A DNA stretch of 64,000 nucleotides from Bacillota bacterium (GTDB taxonomy: Bacteria; Bacillota; Bacilli; Paenibacillales; Paenibacillaceae). The notes below the pieces were generated by a model. That model made no database searches and was not told where the DNA came from. It saw only the letters and a program-made list of their open reading frames with translations. The position numbers and the translations under genes were made by a program. Position 1 is the first letter of the stretch; every line of letters starts with the position of its first letter. Shown one piece after another: positions 44,908 to 53,467 of the stretch. The stretch is taken from positions 28,950 to 92,949 of the forward strand of contig JAEWPC010000091.1 of assembly GCA_023460795.1 (NCBI GenBank), in the 5' to 3' direction.

Positions 44908-45798
44908 TTACCCCTGCAATACCCGCAGCCCTAATGCGAGGGAACCGCACAATCCGGCGTTGTCGCCGAGGCCCGGCGGAACGATGTACTCGTCGATGTT
45001 CTCGGCGAGCGCGGAAGCGACGACGTAGCCGTTCAAGTTATGGCGCACTTGCTCGCGGATGAGCGGGAACAGCTGCAGCTGGTGCATGACTCCGCCGCCT
45101 AGAATGATTCGCTTAGGCGATACGAGCAGCACCGCGGAAGCGATCGCTTGCCCGATATAGTAAGCCTCGATCTCCCACGCTTCATGGTCGACCGGCAGCT
45201 TATCCGCCTTGACGCCCCAGCGAGCTTGAATGGCAGGACCGGCGGCGACGCCTTCCAAGCAATTGCCGTGATACGGGCATACGCCCTTGAACGTATCGCC
45301 CGGATACAGCCGTGTCAGCACGTGGCCGCCTTCGGGATGAACGAGACCGTGCGTCAGTCGATCCTCGAGATACACGCCGACGCCGACGCCGGTGCCGATC
45401 GTATAGTACAGACAGCTGTCCAGCCCTTGCGCCGCGCCCCATGTCGCCTCGCCGAGCGCTGCCGCGTTGACGTCCGTGTCCCAGCCGAACGGTACGTCGA
45501 TCGCTTTCTTCAGCTCGGGCAGCACCGGATAGTTGCTCCAGCCCGGCTTGGGCGTCGTCGTGACGTAGCCGTATTGCGGGCTGGCAGCGTCAATATTAAT
45601 GGGTCCGAACGATCCGTATCCGATCGCCGCTACGTCCTTATCGCGATAATATTCGACGATCCGTTCGATCGTCTTCTCGGGCTGCTCCGTCGGAAAACTC
45701 ACCCGATCCAACACTTCACCGGCCGCATTGCCGATCCCGCAGACGATTTTCGTTCCGCCCGCCTCTACCGCTCCGATTAACAACTTCGTCCCCTCCAA
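44908..45798 (-). CDS. ROK-family sugar kinase, fructokinase-like, 296 aa
   Basis: Cytoplasmic hexose kinase. Phosphate loop GAVEAGGTKIVCGIG, catalytic Asp in GWDTDVNAAALGEA, second ATP motif YYTIGTGVGVG, and the zinc site HPEGGHVL...CPYHGNCLEG. The build and the WDTDVN motif fit the Bacillus/Lactococcus type of fructokinase (ScrK/GmuE). Behind a 52-bp gap after the hydrolase gene, likely with its own promoter. Confidence 0.88.
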   Translation of the reverse strand: MEGTKLLIGAVEAGGTKIVCGIGNAAGEVLDRVSFPTEQPEKTIERIVEYYRDKDVAAIGYGSFGPINIDAASPQYGYVTTTPKPGWSNYPVLPELKKAIDVPFGWDTDVNAAALGEATWGAAQGLDSCLYYTIGTGVGVGVYLEDRLTHGLVHPEGGHVLTRLYPGDTFKGVCPYHGNCLEGVAAGPAIQARWGVKADKLPVDHEAWEIEAYYIGQAIASAVLLVSPKRIILGGGVMHQLQLFPLIREQVRHNLNGYVVASALAENIDEYIVPPGLGDNAGLCGSLALGLRVLQG

Positions 45799-45850
45799 TG
45801 AATAGCAGTTACGTTTGCTTCCTACAGTGTACTGCCTCGCGTGAAGCCTG

Positions 45851-46609
45851 TCAGCCCTCTAAATTCCATAATAGGCGCTGATTTATCCAGTTCAGGACGA
45901 CTTCAGCCGTTACCGCCATATTCGACAGTCCCATCGCGTTCAAGTAAGGAGGCTGCTCGCGAAAATAGTCCGCATGTCCCCCGACGATCCGTAGTCCGCT
46001 CGCGTGAACCGGCGCGTGCTTGTCCATCTGCCAGCGAGGCAAGCTCCAGCGGCCGATATGCCATCCGCCGAAAGAACCGAGACGCGTAATCGGATCGGTT
46101 GGCTTCACGGTCATCCATCTAGCTCCCTGCGAATCGGATCGCGCGGCATAGACGTACAGCACATGCTCGCGCAGCTCCTCCGGGATGCGACAACGAGGCG
46201 ACCCGATCATGACGACGAGCGGAGGTTCGCCGCCGTCCCGCGCATATAGCAACCGTGCCGCATGCACGGCCGCCACGCCACCGGCGCTATGGCCAACGAT
46301 GATCGTGCGCGCAGGAGCGGCGGAATCGCCTTGGAGAACGCGCCTCCTCTCGTCAATCCATGCGAGCAGCCGGTTGCCCCCGAGAGCACCGTCTAACCGT
46401 CGGCCTCGTAACCGCAAATCGCGGCCGACTTCCCTCAGCTGTCCGATGACAGACCGCTCTCTGTCGCCATACGGGAACGCGAGCGAAGAATGAACGATCG
46501 CCCCGGTTTCCTCCAAGCCCCGCCCGATCACCTGTCTCAGCCGCTCCAAGAATAAAGGCGACGATGCCACGCCGGCCGGCAGATAGAGCTCGACCTCCCG
46601 CTCATTCAT
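45851..46609 (-). CDS. Alpha/beta hydrolase-like protein, 252 aa
   Basis: Nucleophile elbow IVGHSAGG (Ser108) and a late GGHADYF (about residue 214) as the likely catalytic His. The product resembles lipase/esterase-like proteins of unknown substrate. No signal peptide. It overlaps the M48 protease gene by eight bases, so the two are co-translated. Confidence 0.75.
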   Translation of the reverse strand: MNEREVELYLPAGVASSPLFLERLRQVIGRGLEETGAIVHSSLAFPYGDRERSVIGQLREVGRDLRLRGRRLDGALGGNRLLAWIDERRRVLQGDSAAPARTIIVGHSAGGVAAVHAARLLYARDGGEPPLVVMIGSPRCRIPEELREHVLYVYAARSDSQGARWMTVKPTDPITRLGSFGGWHIGRWSLPRWQMDKHAPVHASGLRIVGGHADYFREQPPYLNAMGLSNMAVTAEVVLNWINQRLLWNLEG

Positions 46610-47867
46610 GGGATTCCTCGAAATCGAGCGCTTGCACGATTCGCTCCATATCGCTCGGATGCGTGCTCCGGAACCATTGGACGAGCAGCGGCGGATGGAT
46701 GTCGCTCAGCGAGACGACCGCCATCGTCTGATTCATCGTGACCGATCCTTCCGCGCTTCCGATCAACTCGAGCGCATAAGCGTCCGCCGCCGATTCCGCA
46801 TGGCGCGATATCGCGTTCGATATCGGAAGGGAAACGAAGGAGAGCACGGACAATAGCAGCAGCGCGAGCGGCAGCGCGGCCATGTCCGACTGCGAGCGAA
46901 TACCCCACTGCCTGCCGCGCCTTAGCACATTTCTCGAGAATAGCCATCCGCCTAAGCCGAGCATAACGAATGACCCGCCGACCGCCCCCGCCGCGCTCCA
47001 CTCCAGATGATGCTTGACGTAATGTCCCATTTCATGCGCCATAATGAGCAGGATTTCTTTTTCGTTCAGCTTGTTCAGCGTCGTATCCCACAGCACGATC
47101 CGAAGCGACGAGCCGAGCCCGGTCACGTAGGCGTTAAGCGCGTTCGTTTTCTCGGACATATCGACCTCGTACACGCGATCCGCCGGAATGTCCGCACGCT
47201 GCGCCAAATCGAGTATTTTCCGCTCCAGTACGGGATCTTTCAGTCGATAGTAGTCGTTATATAACGGGTCGATAACGACCGGTTGGATAACCATCATGAA
47301 CACGGTAAAAGGAATCGACAGCAGCCACAGCTTCAGCCACCACCGTCCTCCGCGAGAGATGACCCAGAACGCGACTGCGGACACCGCCACCAACGTCAAG
47401 TAACCGACGCCGAAGGCGACCAGCTTATCCCGAATCCATCCGGACACCGGCTGCGTCGAAATCCCGTAATGTTTGGATATCGAGTACCCGACGATTCTGA
47501 CAGGCAGATAGAGCAGGAACGACGCCCCTTCGACGAGGAGCACGAATATCGGAAACCGAATATAGACCGGCAGCCCCCGCCGCTCCAATGCATCGCGCCA
47601 ATAGCGCGCAAGACCGCCGGCGATTAACAAGAAGTAGATGAACCATTCCCAAGGACCGCTGACGAAAAATAACCAATAACGCGTCGCGTTAAGCGACTGG
47701 CTGTCACGTAGCTGCTCGGCGGAGAAGAACGTCGCCGGATCGGCCGGCGTCCCCTCGTAGGCGGCGGGTACGTTATTCGGGGACGTATACCAGACGTAGG
47801 CAGCCATCGCGGCCGCGTATAGAAGGAAAAGTACGAATACGTTCAGAAGCGCAGATCGTTTGGGCAC
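46602..47867 (-). CDS. M48-family membrane zinc metallopeptidase, 421 aa
   Basis: Membrane-embedded protease of the Ste24/HtpX clan: HEMGH at about 278-282 binds zinc with a later Glu (ESAADAYALEL). Several N-terminal membrane helices and MVIQPVVIDPLYNDY are typical of the CAAX-prenyl-protease-like branch. Start at the GTG at 47867 (GGGGAG eight bases before); an upstream TTG lacks a ribosome site. Likely envelope protein quality control. Confidence 0.9.
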   Translation of the reverse strand: MPKRSALLNVFVLFLLYAAAMAAYVWYTSPNNVPAAYEGTPADPATFFSAEQLRDSQSLNATRYWLFFVSGPWEWFIYFLLIAGGLARYWRDALERRGLPVYIRFPIFVLLVEGASFLLYLPVRIVGYSISKHYGISTQPVSGWIRDKLVAFGVGYLTLVAVSAVAFWVISRGGRWWLKLWLLSIPFTVFMMVIQPVVIDPLYNDYYRLKDPVLERKILDLAQRADIPADRVYEVDMSEKTNALNAYVTGLGSSLRIVLWDTTLNKLNEKEILLIMAHEMGHYVKHHLEWSAAGAVGGSFVMLGLGGWLFSRNVLRRGRQWGIRSQSDMAALPLALLLLSVLSFVSLPISNAISRHAESAADAYALELIGSAEGSVTMNQTMAVVSLSDIHPPLLVQWFRSTHPSDMERIVQALDFEESHE

Positions 47868-47914
47868 GTCTTCTTCTCCCCTCAAGGAAACGATTGGCAA
47901 TAGTATAGCCTATT

Positions 47915-48247
47915 TTAACCTCTCTCCTCGATATGCTTTTCGCCCCAAGCGCACATGGCGTCCAGAATCGGCTTGAACGACCAGCCGTATTCGGTAAGAG
48001 AGTAGACGACTTTCGGAGGAACTTGCTCGAAGATCGTTCGTTTCACCATGCCGTCCTGTTCCAGCTCCCTAAGCTGCTGCGTCAGCATCTTCTGCGTGAT
48101 GTCGGGGATGAGCTTCTTCAGCTCGCTTGTCCGTTTATCTCCTTTGTCCAGATGGCACAGGATGACGACCTTCCACTTGCCCCCGATCACTTCCAACGTC
48201 GCTTCTACCGGAATGTTGTATGCCACGCGAAGGCTCCTTTCTTTCAT
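47915..48247 (-). CDS. HxlR-family (DUF24) winged-helix regulator, 110 aa
   Basis: Complete HxlR domain (VEATLEVIGGKWKVVILCHL, LKKLIPDITQKMLTQQLREL, YSLTEYGWSF). Cys occurs at LCHL and MCAWGE but not at the N-terminal position used by redox-sensing YodB-type members, so a thiol switch is not obvious. ATG at 48247 chosen. Divergent from an MFS efflux gene it probably represses; 19-bp direct repeats lie between. Confidence 0.92.
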   Translation of the reverse strand: MKERSLRVAYNIPVEATLEVIGGKWKVVILCHLDKGDKRTSELKKLIPDITQKMLTQQLRELEQDGMVKRTIFEQVPPKVVYSLTEYGWSFKPILDAMCAWGEKHIEERG

Positions 48248-48257
48248 AGGCACCTAC

Positions 48258-48295
48258 AAGTACCTATATGACTTTAAAGTATCTATATCACTTTA
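48258..48295. promoter_or_regulatory. Pair of 19-bp direct repeats, probable HxlR operator
   Basis: AAGTACCTATATGACTTTA and AAGTATCTATATCACTTTA lie head to tail with two mismatches; ACTTTAAAGT at 48271-48280 is a perfect palindrome across the joint. Spacing of about two helical turns suits two regulator dimers. Confidence 0.6.
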
Positions 48296-48305
48296 TTGTG
48301 CGTAC

Positions 48306-48334
48306 TTACGGATTCGATCCCGGAGTCCTATACT
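48306..48334 (+). promoter_or_regulatory. Promoter of the MFS gene
   Basis: TTACGG, 17 bp, TATACT; about 48 bp before the start codon. The -35 box is weak. The direct repeats end 11 bp upstream. Confidence 0.5.
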
Positions 48335-48381
48335 AGCATTCGTGCAGCATCGATGCAACGACACCGTATAGGAGGGAACAT

Positions 48382-49587
48382 ATGCGCACCGCATCTATCG
48401 CGCCATCGACTGAAGTCACCCGTAGTGGCTCGTCGGGGAAGCTGGCTTTGCTCGCGCTAGCCGTCAGCGCATTCGGTATCGGAACGACGGAATTCGTCCC
48501 TGTCGGCTTGCTTCAGGCGATCTCGGACGATTTGAATATCGGCATCACGATAGCCGGATTGCTCATATCCGGCTACGCCATCGGGGTCGCGGCCGGCGCG
48601 CCGATCTTGACGGCGCTCACGAACCGCGTCCCGCGAAAAACGCTGCTGATGAGCCTCATGGTCGTGTTCATGATCGGCAACGCGGCGGCGGCCCTGTCAT
48701 CTTCATTCGGTGCATTGCTTATCGCACGCTTCGTTACGGCTTTCTCGCACGGCGTGTTTTTCTCGATCGGCTCGACGATCGCGGTACAGCTCGTGCCCAA
48801 GGAGAAACAAGCAAGCGCGATCGCGCTTATGTTCACCGGGCTGACCGTCGCGACCGTCACCGGCGTGCCGCTCGGCACGTACATCGGCCAAACCTTCGGC
48901 TGGCGGGCGACGTTCTGGGGAGTCGCCGCGCTCGGCGCCGTCGGCTTCGCTGCCAGCGCTCGCCTGATCCCGAGCGATCTGAAGCAGGCACCTCCGTCTA
49001 GATTCTCAGACATGTTCCGCATCGCTGGGAATGGAAGGCTCCTCATGGGATTCGCGATCACGGCTCTCGGTTACGGCGGCACGTTCGTCGCATTCACGTA
49101 CTTAACGCCGATTCTGCAGGACGTCCTGAAGCTAAATCCGCACACGGTCGGGATCATCCTACTGGCCTACGGCGTCGCAGTCGCGATCGGCAACGAGATC
49201 GGCGGTCGATGGGCGAATCGAGATCCGCTTCGCGCGTTGCTCGCGATGTTCGTTCTTCAATCCGTCGTGCTCGTCGCGATGTCGTTCATGATCCCCTACC
49301 GAACGGCGGGACTGATCGCGATCGCTCTTATGGGACTGTTCGCGTTCATGAACGTGCCCGGCTTGCAGCTCTACATCGTTAAGCTAGCCGAACGGTACGT
49401 CCCTTCCGCGGTGGACGTCGCCTCGGCGCTGAACATCGCGGCTTTCAACCTCGGCATCGCGATCGGCTCGATAACCGGAGGACTCGTCGTCGACCATATG
49501 GGACTGAAGCACACGGCTTGGGTCGGGGGAGCCATCGTCGCGCTTGCGGTTGTATTGACGAGCGTATCCTATCGGTTGGAAAGATAA
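48382..49587 (+). CDS. MFS efflux transporter (AraJ/PbuE-like DHA1), 401 aa
   Basis: Twelve helices. Motif A is seen as LTNRVPRKTLL, the N-terminus has FGIGTTEFVPVGLLQAIS, and motif C-like TVTGVPLGTYIG marks a DHA1 exporter of drugs, purine derivatives or sugars. Starts at ATG behind GGAGGG. Controlled in all likelihood by the divergent HxlR regulator. Followed after 31 bp by a remnant reductase gene. Confidence 0.92.
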   Translation: MRTASIAPSTEVTRSGSSGKLALLALAVSAFGIGTTEFVPVGLLQAISDDLNIGITIAGLLISGYAIGVAAGAPILTALTNRVPRKTLLMSLMVVFMIGNAAAALSSSFGALLIARFVTAFSHGVFFSIGSTIAVQLVPKEKQASAIALMFTGLTVATVTGVPLGTYIGQTFGWRATFWGVAALGAVGFAASARLIPSDLKQAPPSRFSDMFRIAGNGRLLMGFAITALGYGGTFVAFTYLTPILQDVLKLNPHTVGIILLAYGVAVAIGNEIGGRWANRDPLRALLAMFVLQSVVLVAMSFMIPYRTAGLIAIALMGLFAFMNVPGLQLYIVKLAERYVPSAVDVASALNIAAFNLGIAIGSITGGLVVDHMGLKHTAWVGGAIVALAVVLTSVSYRLER

Positions 49588-49618
49588 TAATGAAGTCACA
49601 ATAAGGAGGAAATATAAA

Positions 49619-49936
49619 ATGACGTTGTCGATACAAAGCACGACCAAGCTCCATAACGGGGTTCAGATGCCATGGCTAGGTCTTGGCGTATTCAAAGTAG
49701 AGGAAGGCGAGGGGTTGGTAGACGCCATCCGTTCCGCCGTCCGGTTCGGATACCGCAACATCGACACCGCCGCGATCTACGGCAACGAAGCGAGCGTCGG
49801 CGAAGGCGTCCGGCGCGCGCTTGCCGAGAACGGCTCGCTGTTCGACTTCGAGCTGACCGCCGCCGAGATGAGCGAGATCGATTCGCTTAACCGCAACGAG
49901 CGCGTAGGACCGGACCCCGACAATTTCAATTTTTGA
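49619..49936 (+). pseudogene. Aldo/keto reductase (YvgN-like) with large in-frame internal deletion, 105 aa
   Basis: Residues 1-70 match the start of YvgN-type aldo/keto reductases (KLHNGVQMPWLGLGVFKVEE; DTAAIYGNEASVGEGVRRAL, with catalytic Asp and Tyr), and residues 73-105 match the very end (LFDFELTAAEMSEIDSLNRN then ERVGPDPDNFNF). About 170 residues in between, including the catalytic Lys and His and most of the barrel, are absent. The reading frame and the AGGAGG site are kept, so a short product may still be made, but no reductase activity is possible. Confidence 0.88.
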
Positions 49937-49948
49937 TCGGCGTGGATA

Positions 49949-50157
49949 TTGCAGTTGCGACACGGAGATAACTGCATGAGCTACAGTTATTCCAACCATT
50001 CAGATACTGCCGTGAACTGCGAGATGTACGAAATACAGTTATTACTCAGGCTGTGTGGGGGTTTCAGTCGTTCTTGTGATAAAAATGTATTCCGTGCAGG
50101 TATTTCGCTGAAAAAGACGTTTACTAGTTTATTAACTGTACTCAGTGCAGTTGTTAA
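49949..50157. repeat. Degenerate repeats with AACTG/CAGTT-type arms, site B
   Basis: ATAACTGCATGAGCTACAG (49969), AACTGCGAGATGTACGAAAT then ACAGTTAT (50015), and AACTGTACTCAGTGCAGTT (50134) are inverted repeats about 50-60 bp apart with a worn copy between. TACGAAATACAGTTA also occurs, as CACGAAATACAGTTA, at 41785. The rest of 49937-50312 holds the parB promoter region (ATATAATACC near 50270). Confidence 0.6.
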
Positions 50158-50312
50158 ATGGTTGTCCCATGCGGGGCAGCCCTTCGCCGTTTCCTAGGTC
50201 CAGTACGTCAACTCGCCGCTTACCCTTTAACAATATTTTGCATCCTATTCCGGTCCGGACTGTTATATAATACCTATATTGTGTTTATGACAAGCCGACT
50301 AGGAGAATCGAC

Positions 50313-51398
50313 ATGGATATTATCGAGATCGCAACCGCGCTTATCGACGAGGATACGGACCAGCCCCGCTACCAATTCGACGACGAGGCGCTTCAGGAAC
50401 TGATGAGCAGCATCGGCGAAATCGGCCTGCTGTCTCCGATCAAGGTGCGCGCGATGCTGGGCGGCCGCTACAAGATCATTTACGGCAACCGCCGTTACAA
50501 AGCTTGCAAAATGCTGAACAAACCGACGATCCCGTGCATCGTCTCGACCGCGACGGACGAGATGGAAATTTACTTCGAGCAGATCGCCGAGAACTTGACC
50601 CGCCAGGGCTTCTCTCCGATCGAGGAAGCGGAAGCGTTCCATAAGCTGCTTACCGATCCGAAGTTCAGCAGCTCGACGAAGTACATCTCCAGCAAGCTCG
50701 GCAAACCGGAATCCTACATTAAGAACAAGCTGGAGCTGCTCAAGTTCAGCAACGCCGTCCGGAAGCTGATCGTCGCCGGCACCGAAATCCGCAAGGACAA
50801 GCTGACGGAAGACCAGCTCATGCCGCTGAAGGATTTGCCGATGGAGCACCGCGATTCGCTGGCGCTCATCATGGCGCGCGACGAGATGGCGGTCACCGAC
50901 GTGAAGAAGATCGCCAAGCTGTTCAAGGATAAGGACATTTCCGACAATACGAAGGGCAAGCTGCTATTCAAGTCCGGTTACGAGCTGCTGGAGACGTGGG
51001 CGACGTTCGAGCACAACCGCAAAGAGCGAGAGAAGGCCGCGAAAGCAAGAGCAGAAGCGGAAGCTGAAGAGGCCGAGGAAGAAGCAAATAGACCGGTTGC
51101 TAAGCAACCGGCCGATCCCGCCACACAGATCGAGCTTATCCCGCAGCAGGAACAAGCCACCGCCGCCTCTCAATCGCAATCTGTAGCTTCTCTACTAGGA
51201 TACCTCCAGCCTCTGCTGTCCTCGATCCCCGCGCCGACCCCGCTGCCCGCGGAGCTCGTGCAATCGATCGAACGGCTGACGTCCGGAGAGACCGATCAGC
51301 TGATAGACGGCATCGACAAGCTGATCGGCAATCTCGAGCAGCATATGGCCGAGTGGCGCGCGATCCGCGACGCGGCTCACAAGTTCCAAGCTCTATAG
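50313..51398 (+). CDS. ParB/Spo0J-like nuclease-fold protein, orphan, 361 aa
   Basis: N-terminal ParB fold (about 1-95) with the CTP-binding box YGNRRYKACK and EQIAENLTRQGFSPIEEAEA, then a KorB-like HTH (about 110-160), a charged Ala/Glu coiled region (about 235-265), a Gln-rich linker and a C-terminal helical region. No parA is beside it, so it is not the chromosomal Soj/Spo0J pair; it may regulate transcription or be an old plasmid-type partition gene. ATG with GGAG seven bases upstream. Its stop meets the stop of the LysR gene. Confidence 0.82.
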   Translation: MDIIEIATALIDEDTDQPRYQFDDEALQELMSSIGEIGLLSPIKVRAMLGGRYKIIYGNRRYKACKMLNKPTIPCIVSTATDEMEIYFEQIAENLTRQGFSPIEEAEAFHKLLTDPKFSSSTKYISSKLGKPESYIKNKLELLKFSNAVRKLIVAGTEIRKDKLTEDQLMPLKDLPMEHRDSLALIMARDEMAVTDVKKIAKLFKDKDISDNTKGKLLFKSGYELLETWATFEHNRKEREKAAKARAEAEAEEAEEEANRPVAKQPADPATQIELIPQQEQATAASQSQSVASLLGYLQPLLSSIPAPTPLPAELVQSIERLTSGETDQLIDGIDKLIGNLEQHMAEWRAIRDAAHKFQAL

Positions 51399-52265
51399 TT
51401 AACGTAACATGTCTATGAAATCCTTAAGCGGATTGGAAATCCATTTTTTCGGACGCATGACCATTTGCAGGTCTAATCTAATGTCGGGATGGTTAAACGG
51501 AAGGACCACTAACTCCCCTCTTTTCACTTCCTCACGAACAACCATTTGAGGAAGCAGCGAGATACCCGTGCCTGACATCAGACAACGTTTAATGGCTTCG
51601 GGATTCCCGAGCTCTAAACCGATCTTGTACGAAATGCTCTGCCTCCGAAGAACCTTCTCCAACATCATCCTGTAATTACAGCTCGACTCCGGCATAATCC
51701 ACTCCGCATCATTCAGTTGTTCAAGCTGGATGGCGCGGAGAGAGGATAACGGATGATCAGGGCTCGCGATTAAAACCAGCGGTTCTTCTCTAATTATTGT
51801 CCATTGCAGCCCAGGATCGGACGGCTTATTTTCTAGCAAAATCCCAATATCGAATTCCCCTTCTTTGACTTTGTCTACGATGGATGTCTCGCTGTCCGGC
51901 TGAAGCCTGACCGTAATAGCCGGATATTGCCGGCGAATATTCTGTATCAATGAAGGAAGAAAGTAAGCGGCCAGCGAGTCAATCGTACCTATCGTTAGAA
52001 TCCCCCCTCCTTGTTGAGCAAGAAGCTCCTTAGACTGCTGGAAGAGATTAAGCATCTGGACAGTCACTTGCAGCAGCTCATCCCCCGCGGAAGTAAGACG
52101 AAGCCCTTTGCCATGCCTTTCAAACAACCGAACGCCGTAAAGCTGCTCTAACTTTTGAATTTGCATGGTGACACTAGATTGGGCGTATCCGAGTTCCCCC
52201 GCTGCTTTAGTGAAGCTTTGGTGGAAAGCAACCTCCCGAAAGGTCTGAAAATAGGCGAGATCCAT
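51399..52265 (-). CDS. LysR-family transcriptional regulator, 288 aa
   Basis: N-terminal winged helix (AYFQTFREVAFHQSFTKAAG; SSVTMQIQKLEQLYGVRLFE) and a two-lobed inducer domain (GILTIGTIDSLAAYFLPSLI). Divergent from the DapA-family gene over 114 bp, the usual arrangement for a LysR regulator and its target. It may also repress itself. Confidence 0.95.
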   Translation of the reverse strand: MDLAYFQTFREVAFHQSFTKAAGELGYAQSSVTMQIQKLEQLYGVRLFERHGKGLRLTSAGDELLQVTVQMLNLFQQSKELLAQQGGGILTIGTIDSLAAYFLPSLIQNIRRQYPAITVRLQPDSETSIVDKVKEGEFDIGILLENKPSDPGLQWTIIREEPLVLIASPDHPLSSLRAIQLEQLNDAEWIMPESSCNYRMMLEKVLRRQSISYKIGLELGNPEAIKRCLMSGTGISLLPQMVVREEVKRGELVVLPFNHPDIRLDLQMVMRPKKWISNPLKDFIDMLR

Positions 52266-52379
52266 TTGTTGTTCACCACTTCAAATTTATTGATAATGCT
52301 CATCACTTATTATAGATAACACTGATGCCGAATACCATGTTAAATTGATTGTGATACGGAGTATTCGGAGGGATGCACC
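52266..52379. promoter_or_regulatory. LysR/DapA divergent control region
   Basis: ATAATGCTCATCACTTAT at 52293-52310 is a loose dyad (ATAA...TTAT) of the size LysR proteins bind (T-N11-A). Weak evidence. Confidence 0.35.
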
Positions 52380-53270
52380 ATGTTAACGGAACGGGATTTA
52401 GCGGGGATTTATGTGCCGACCGTCACGCCTTTTCTGCCTAACGAAGAGTTGGATTTGGATTCGTACCGCCACTATTTGGAGAAGCTGCTGAAACACGACA
52501 TTCAAGGTTTAGTGATTAATGGTACGACTGGCGAAGCTCCTACTATGATGTGGGAAGAGGTGACGACTCTCGTACAAGCGACGAGAGATGTCCTGCGCAA
52601 ACTTCATAAACAGATTCCGTTAATTGTAGGCACGGGAACGAATAGCACCTTCACGACTGTGAAACAAACGGAACAGGCCGCACAGCTTGGAGTGGACGCC
52701 GTCCTTGTCGTAACTCCCTACTATAATCGTCCCCAGCAAGAAGGCGTGCTTGAGCATTTCCGCCGCGTCGTGCAAGTAAGTGTTCCTGTAATCGCCTATG
52801 AAATTCCTAGCCGCACAGGTATTCATCTAACGACGGATACGATTAGAAGTATTTTAGATTTGAACGGGGTCATTGGGTTAAAAGATAGCTCCGGCAGCAC
52901 GGATATAATTTCCGAGCTCGCTCCCTCTCAAGTGAAACCGATTCTTTGCGGCGATGACCCTCATTTTTATTCCCTGTTAGAACACGGAGCCTCCGGCGGC
53001 ATATTAGCGTCGGCCAACATTCAAACCGACGCGTTCTTGCAAGTTTACAAGCAGGTCGATCAAGGCGAACGATCTAAAGCACGGCAATTGTTCGATTCCC
53101 TTGTTCCACTGGTCTCCAAGCTTTTTCAAGAGTCCAACCCTGCTCCAATAAAATGGGTCCTCGCTAAACAAGGCATCCTATCATCGGACACTTTACGTTT
53201 ACCTATGAGCCCTATAAGCAAAAATTTACAGTTGGATTTAGAAGAGCTATTGCATCATTATGCTCCTTAG
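52380..53270 (+). CDS. DapA-family aldolase (4-hydroxy-tetrahydrodipicolinate synthase-like), 296 aa
   Basis: Schiff-base TIM barrel: INGTTGEAPTM, Tyr114-115 (VVTPYYNRP), Tyr140 (IAYEIPSRTG) and Lys168 (VIGLKDSSG). Length and motifs fit DapA, but a stand-alone copy with its own LysR regulator often acts on other 2-keto acids, so the substrate is open. ATG with GGAGGG upstream. No other lysine-pathway gene is near. Confidence 0.85.
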   Translation: MLTERDLAGIYVPTVTPFLPNEELDLDSYRHYLEKLLKHDIQGLVINGTTGEAPTMMWEEVTTLVQATRDVLRKLHKQIPLIVGTGTNSTFTTVKQTEQAAQLGVDAVLVVTPYYNRPQQEGVLEHFRRVVQVSVPVIAYEIPSRTGIHLTTDTIRSILDLNGVIGLKDSSGSTDIISELAPSQVKPILCGDDPHFYSLLEHGASGGILASANIQTDAFLQVYKQVDQGERSKARQLFDSLVPLVSKLFQESNPAPIKWVLAKQGILSSDTLRLPMSPISKNLQLDLEELLHHYAP

Positions 53271-53420
53271 AAAAAAGGCACCGGTTCACGTTCACCCGAT
53301 TTTGTATTTCCATGCTTGAGGACTTCGACCGCTTTTCGTCTGAACGACCACGTGATGCGTTCTACTTGCTTCAGCTCGTCGAGATAGATGAGCAAGCCGA
53401 GGAACCTGTTGCCGTCAAAT
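53267..53420 (-). pseudogene. Possible 3' remnant of a lost gene
   Basis: The minus strand reads FDGNRFLGLLIYLDELKQ, then VERITWSFRRKAVEVLKHGN, then TKSGEREPVPFF and stop. This is protein-like in composition but lacks a start beyond a TTG and is cut off by stops upstream. It overlaps the end of the dapA-like gene. Family not recognised. Confidence 0.35.
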
Positions 53421-53452
53421 AAAAACAGCCATCAGGGGCTTGAAGGCTGTTT
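53421..53452 (-). terminator. Terminator of the methyltransferase gene
   Basis: AAACAGCC/GGCTGTTT with a 14-base loop, then TTTTT on the minus strand; 15 bp past the stop. Confidence 0.75.
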
Positions 53453-53467
53453 CCTTGTTATATGTCC

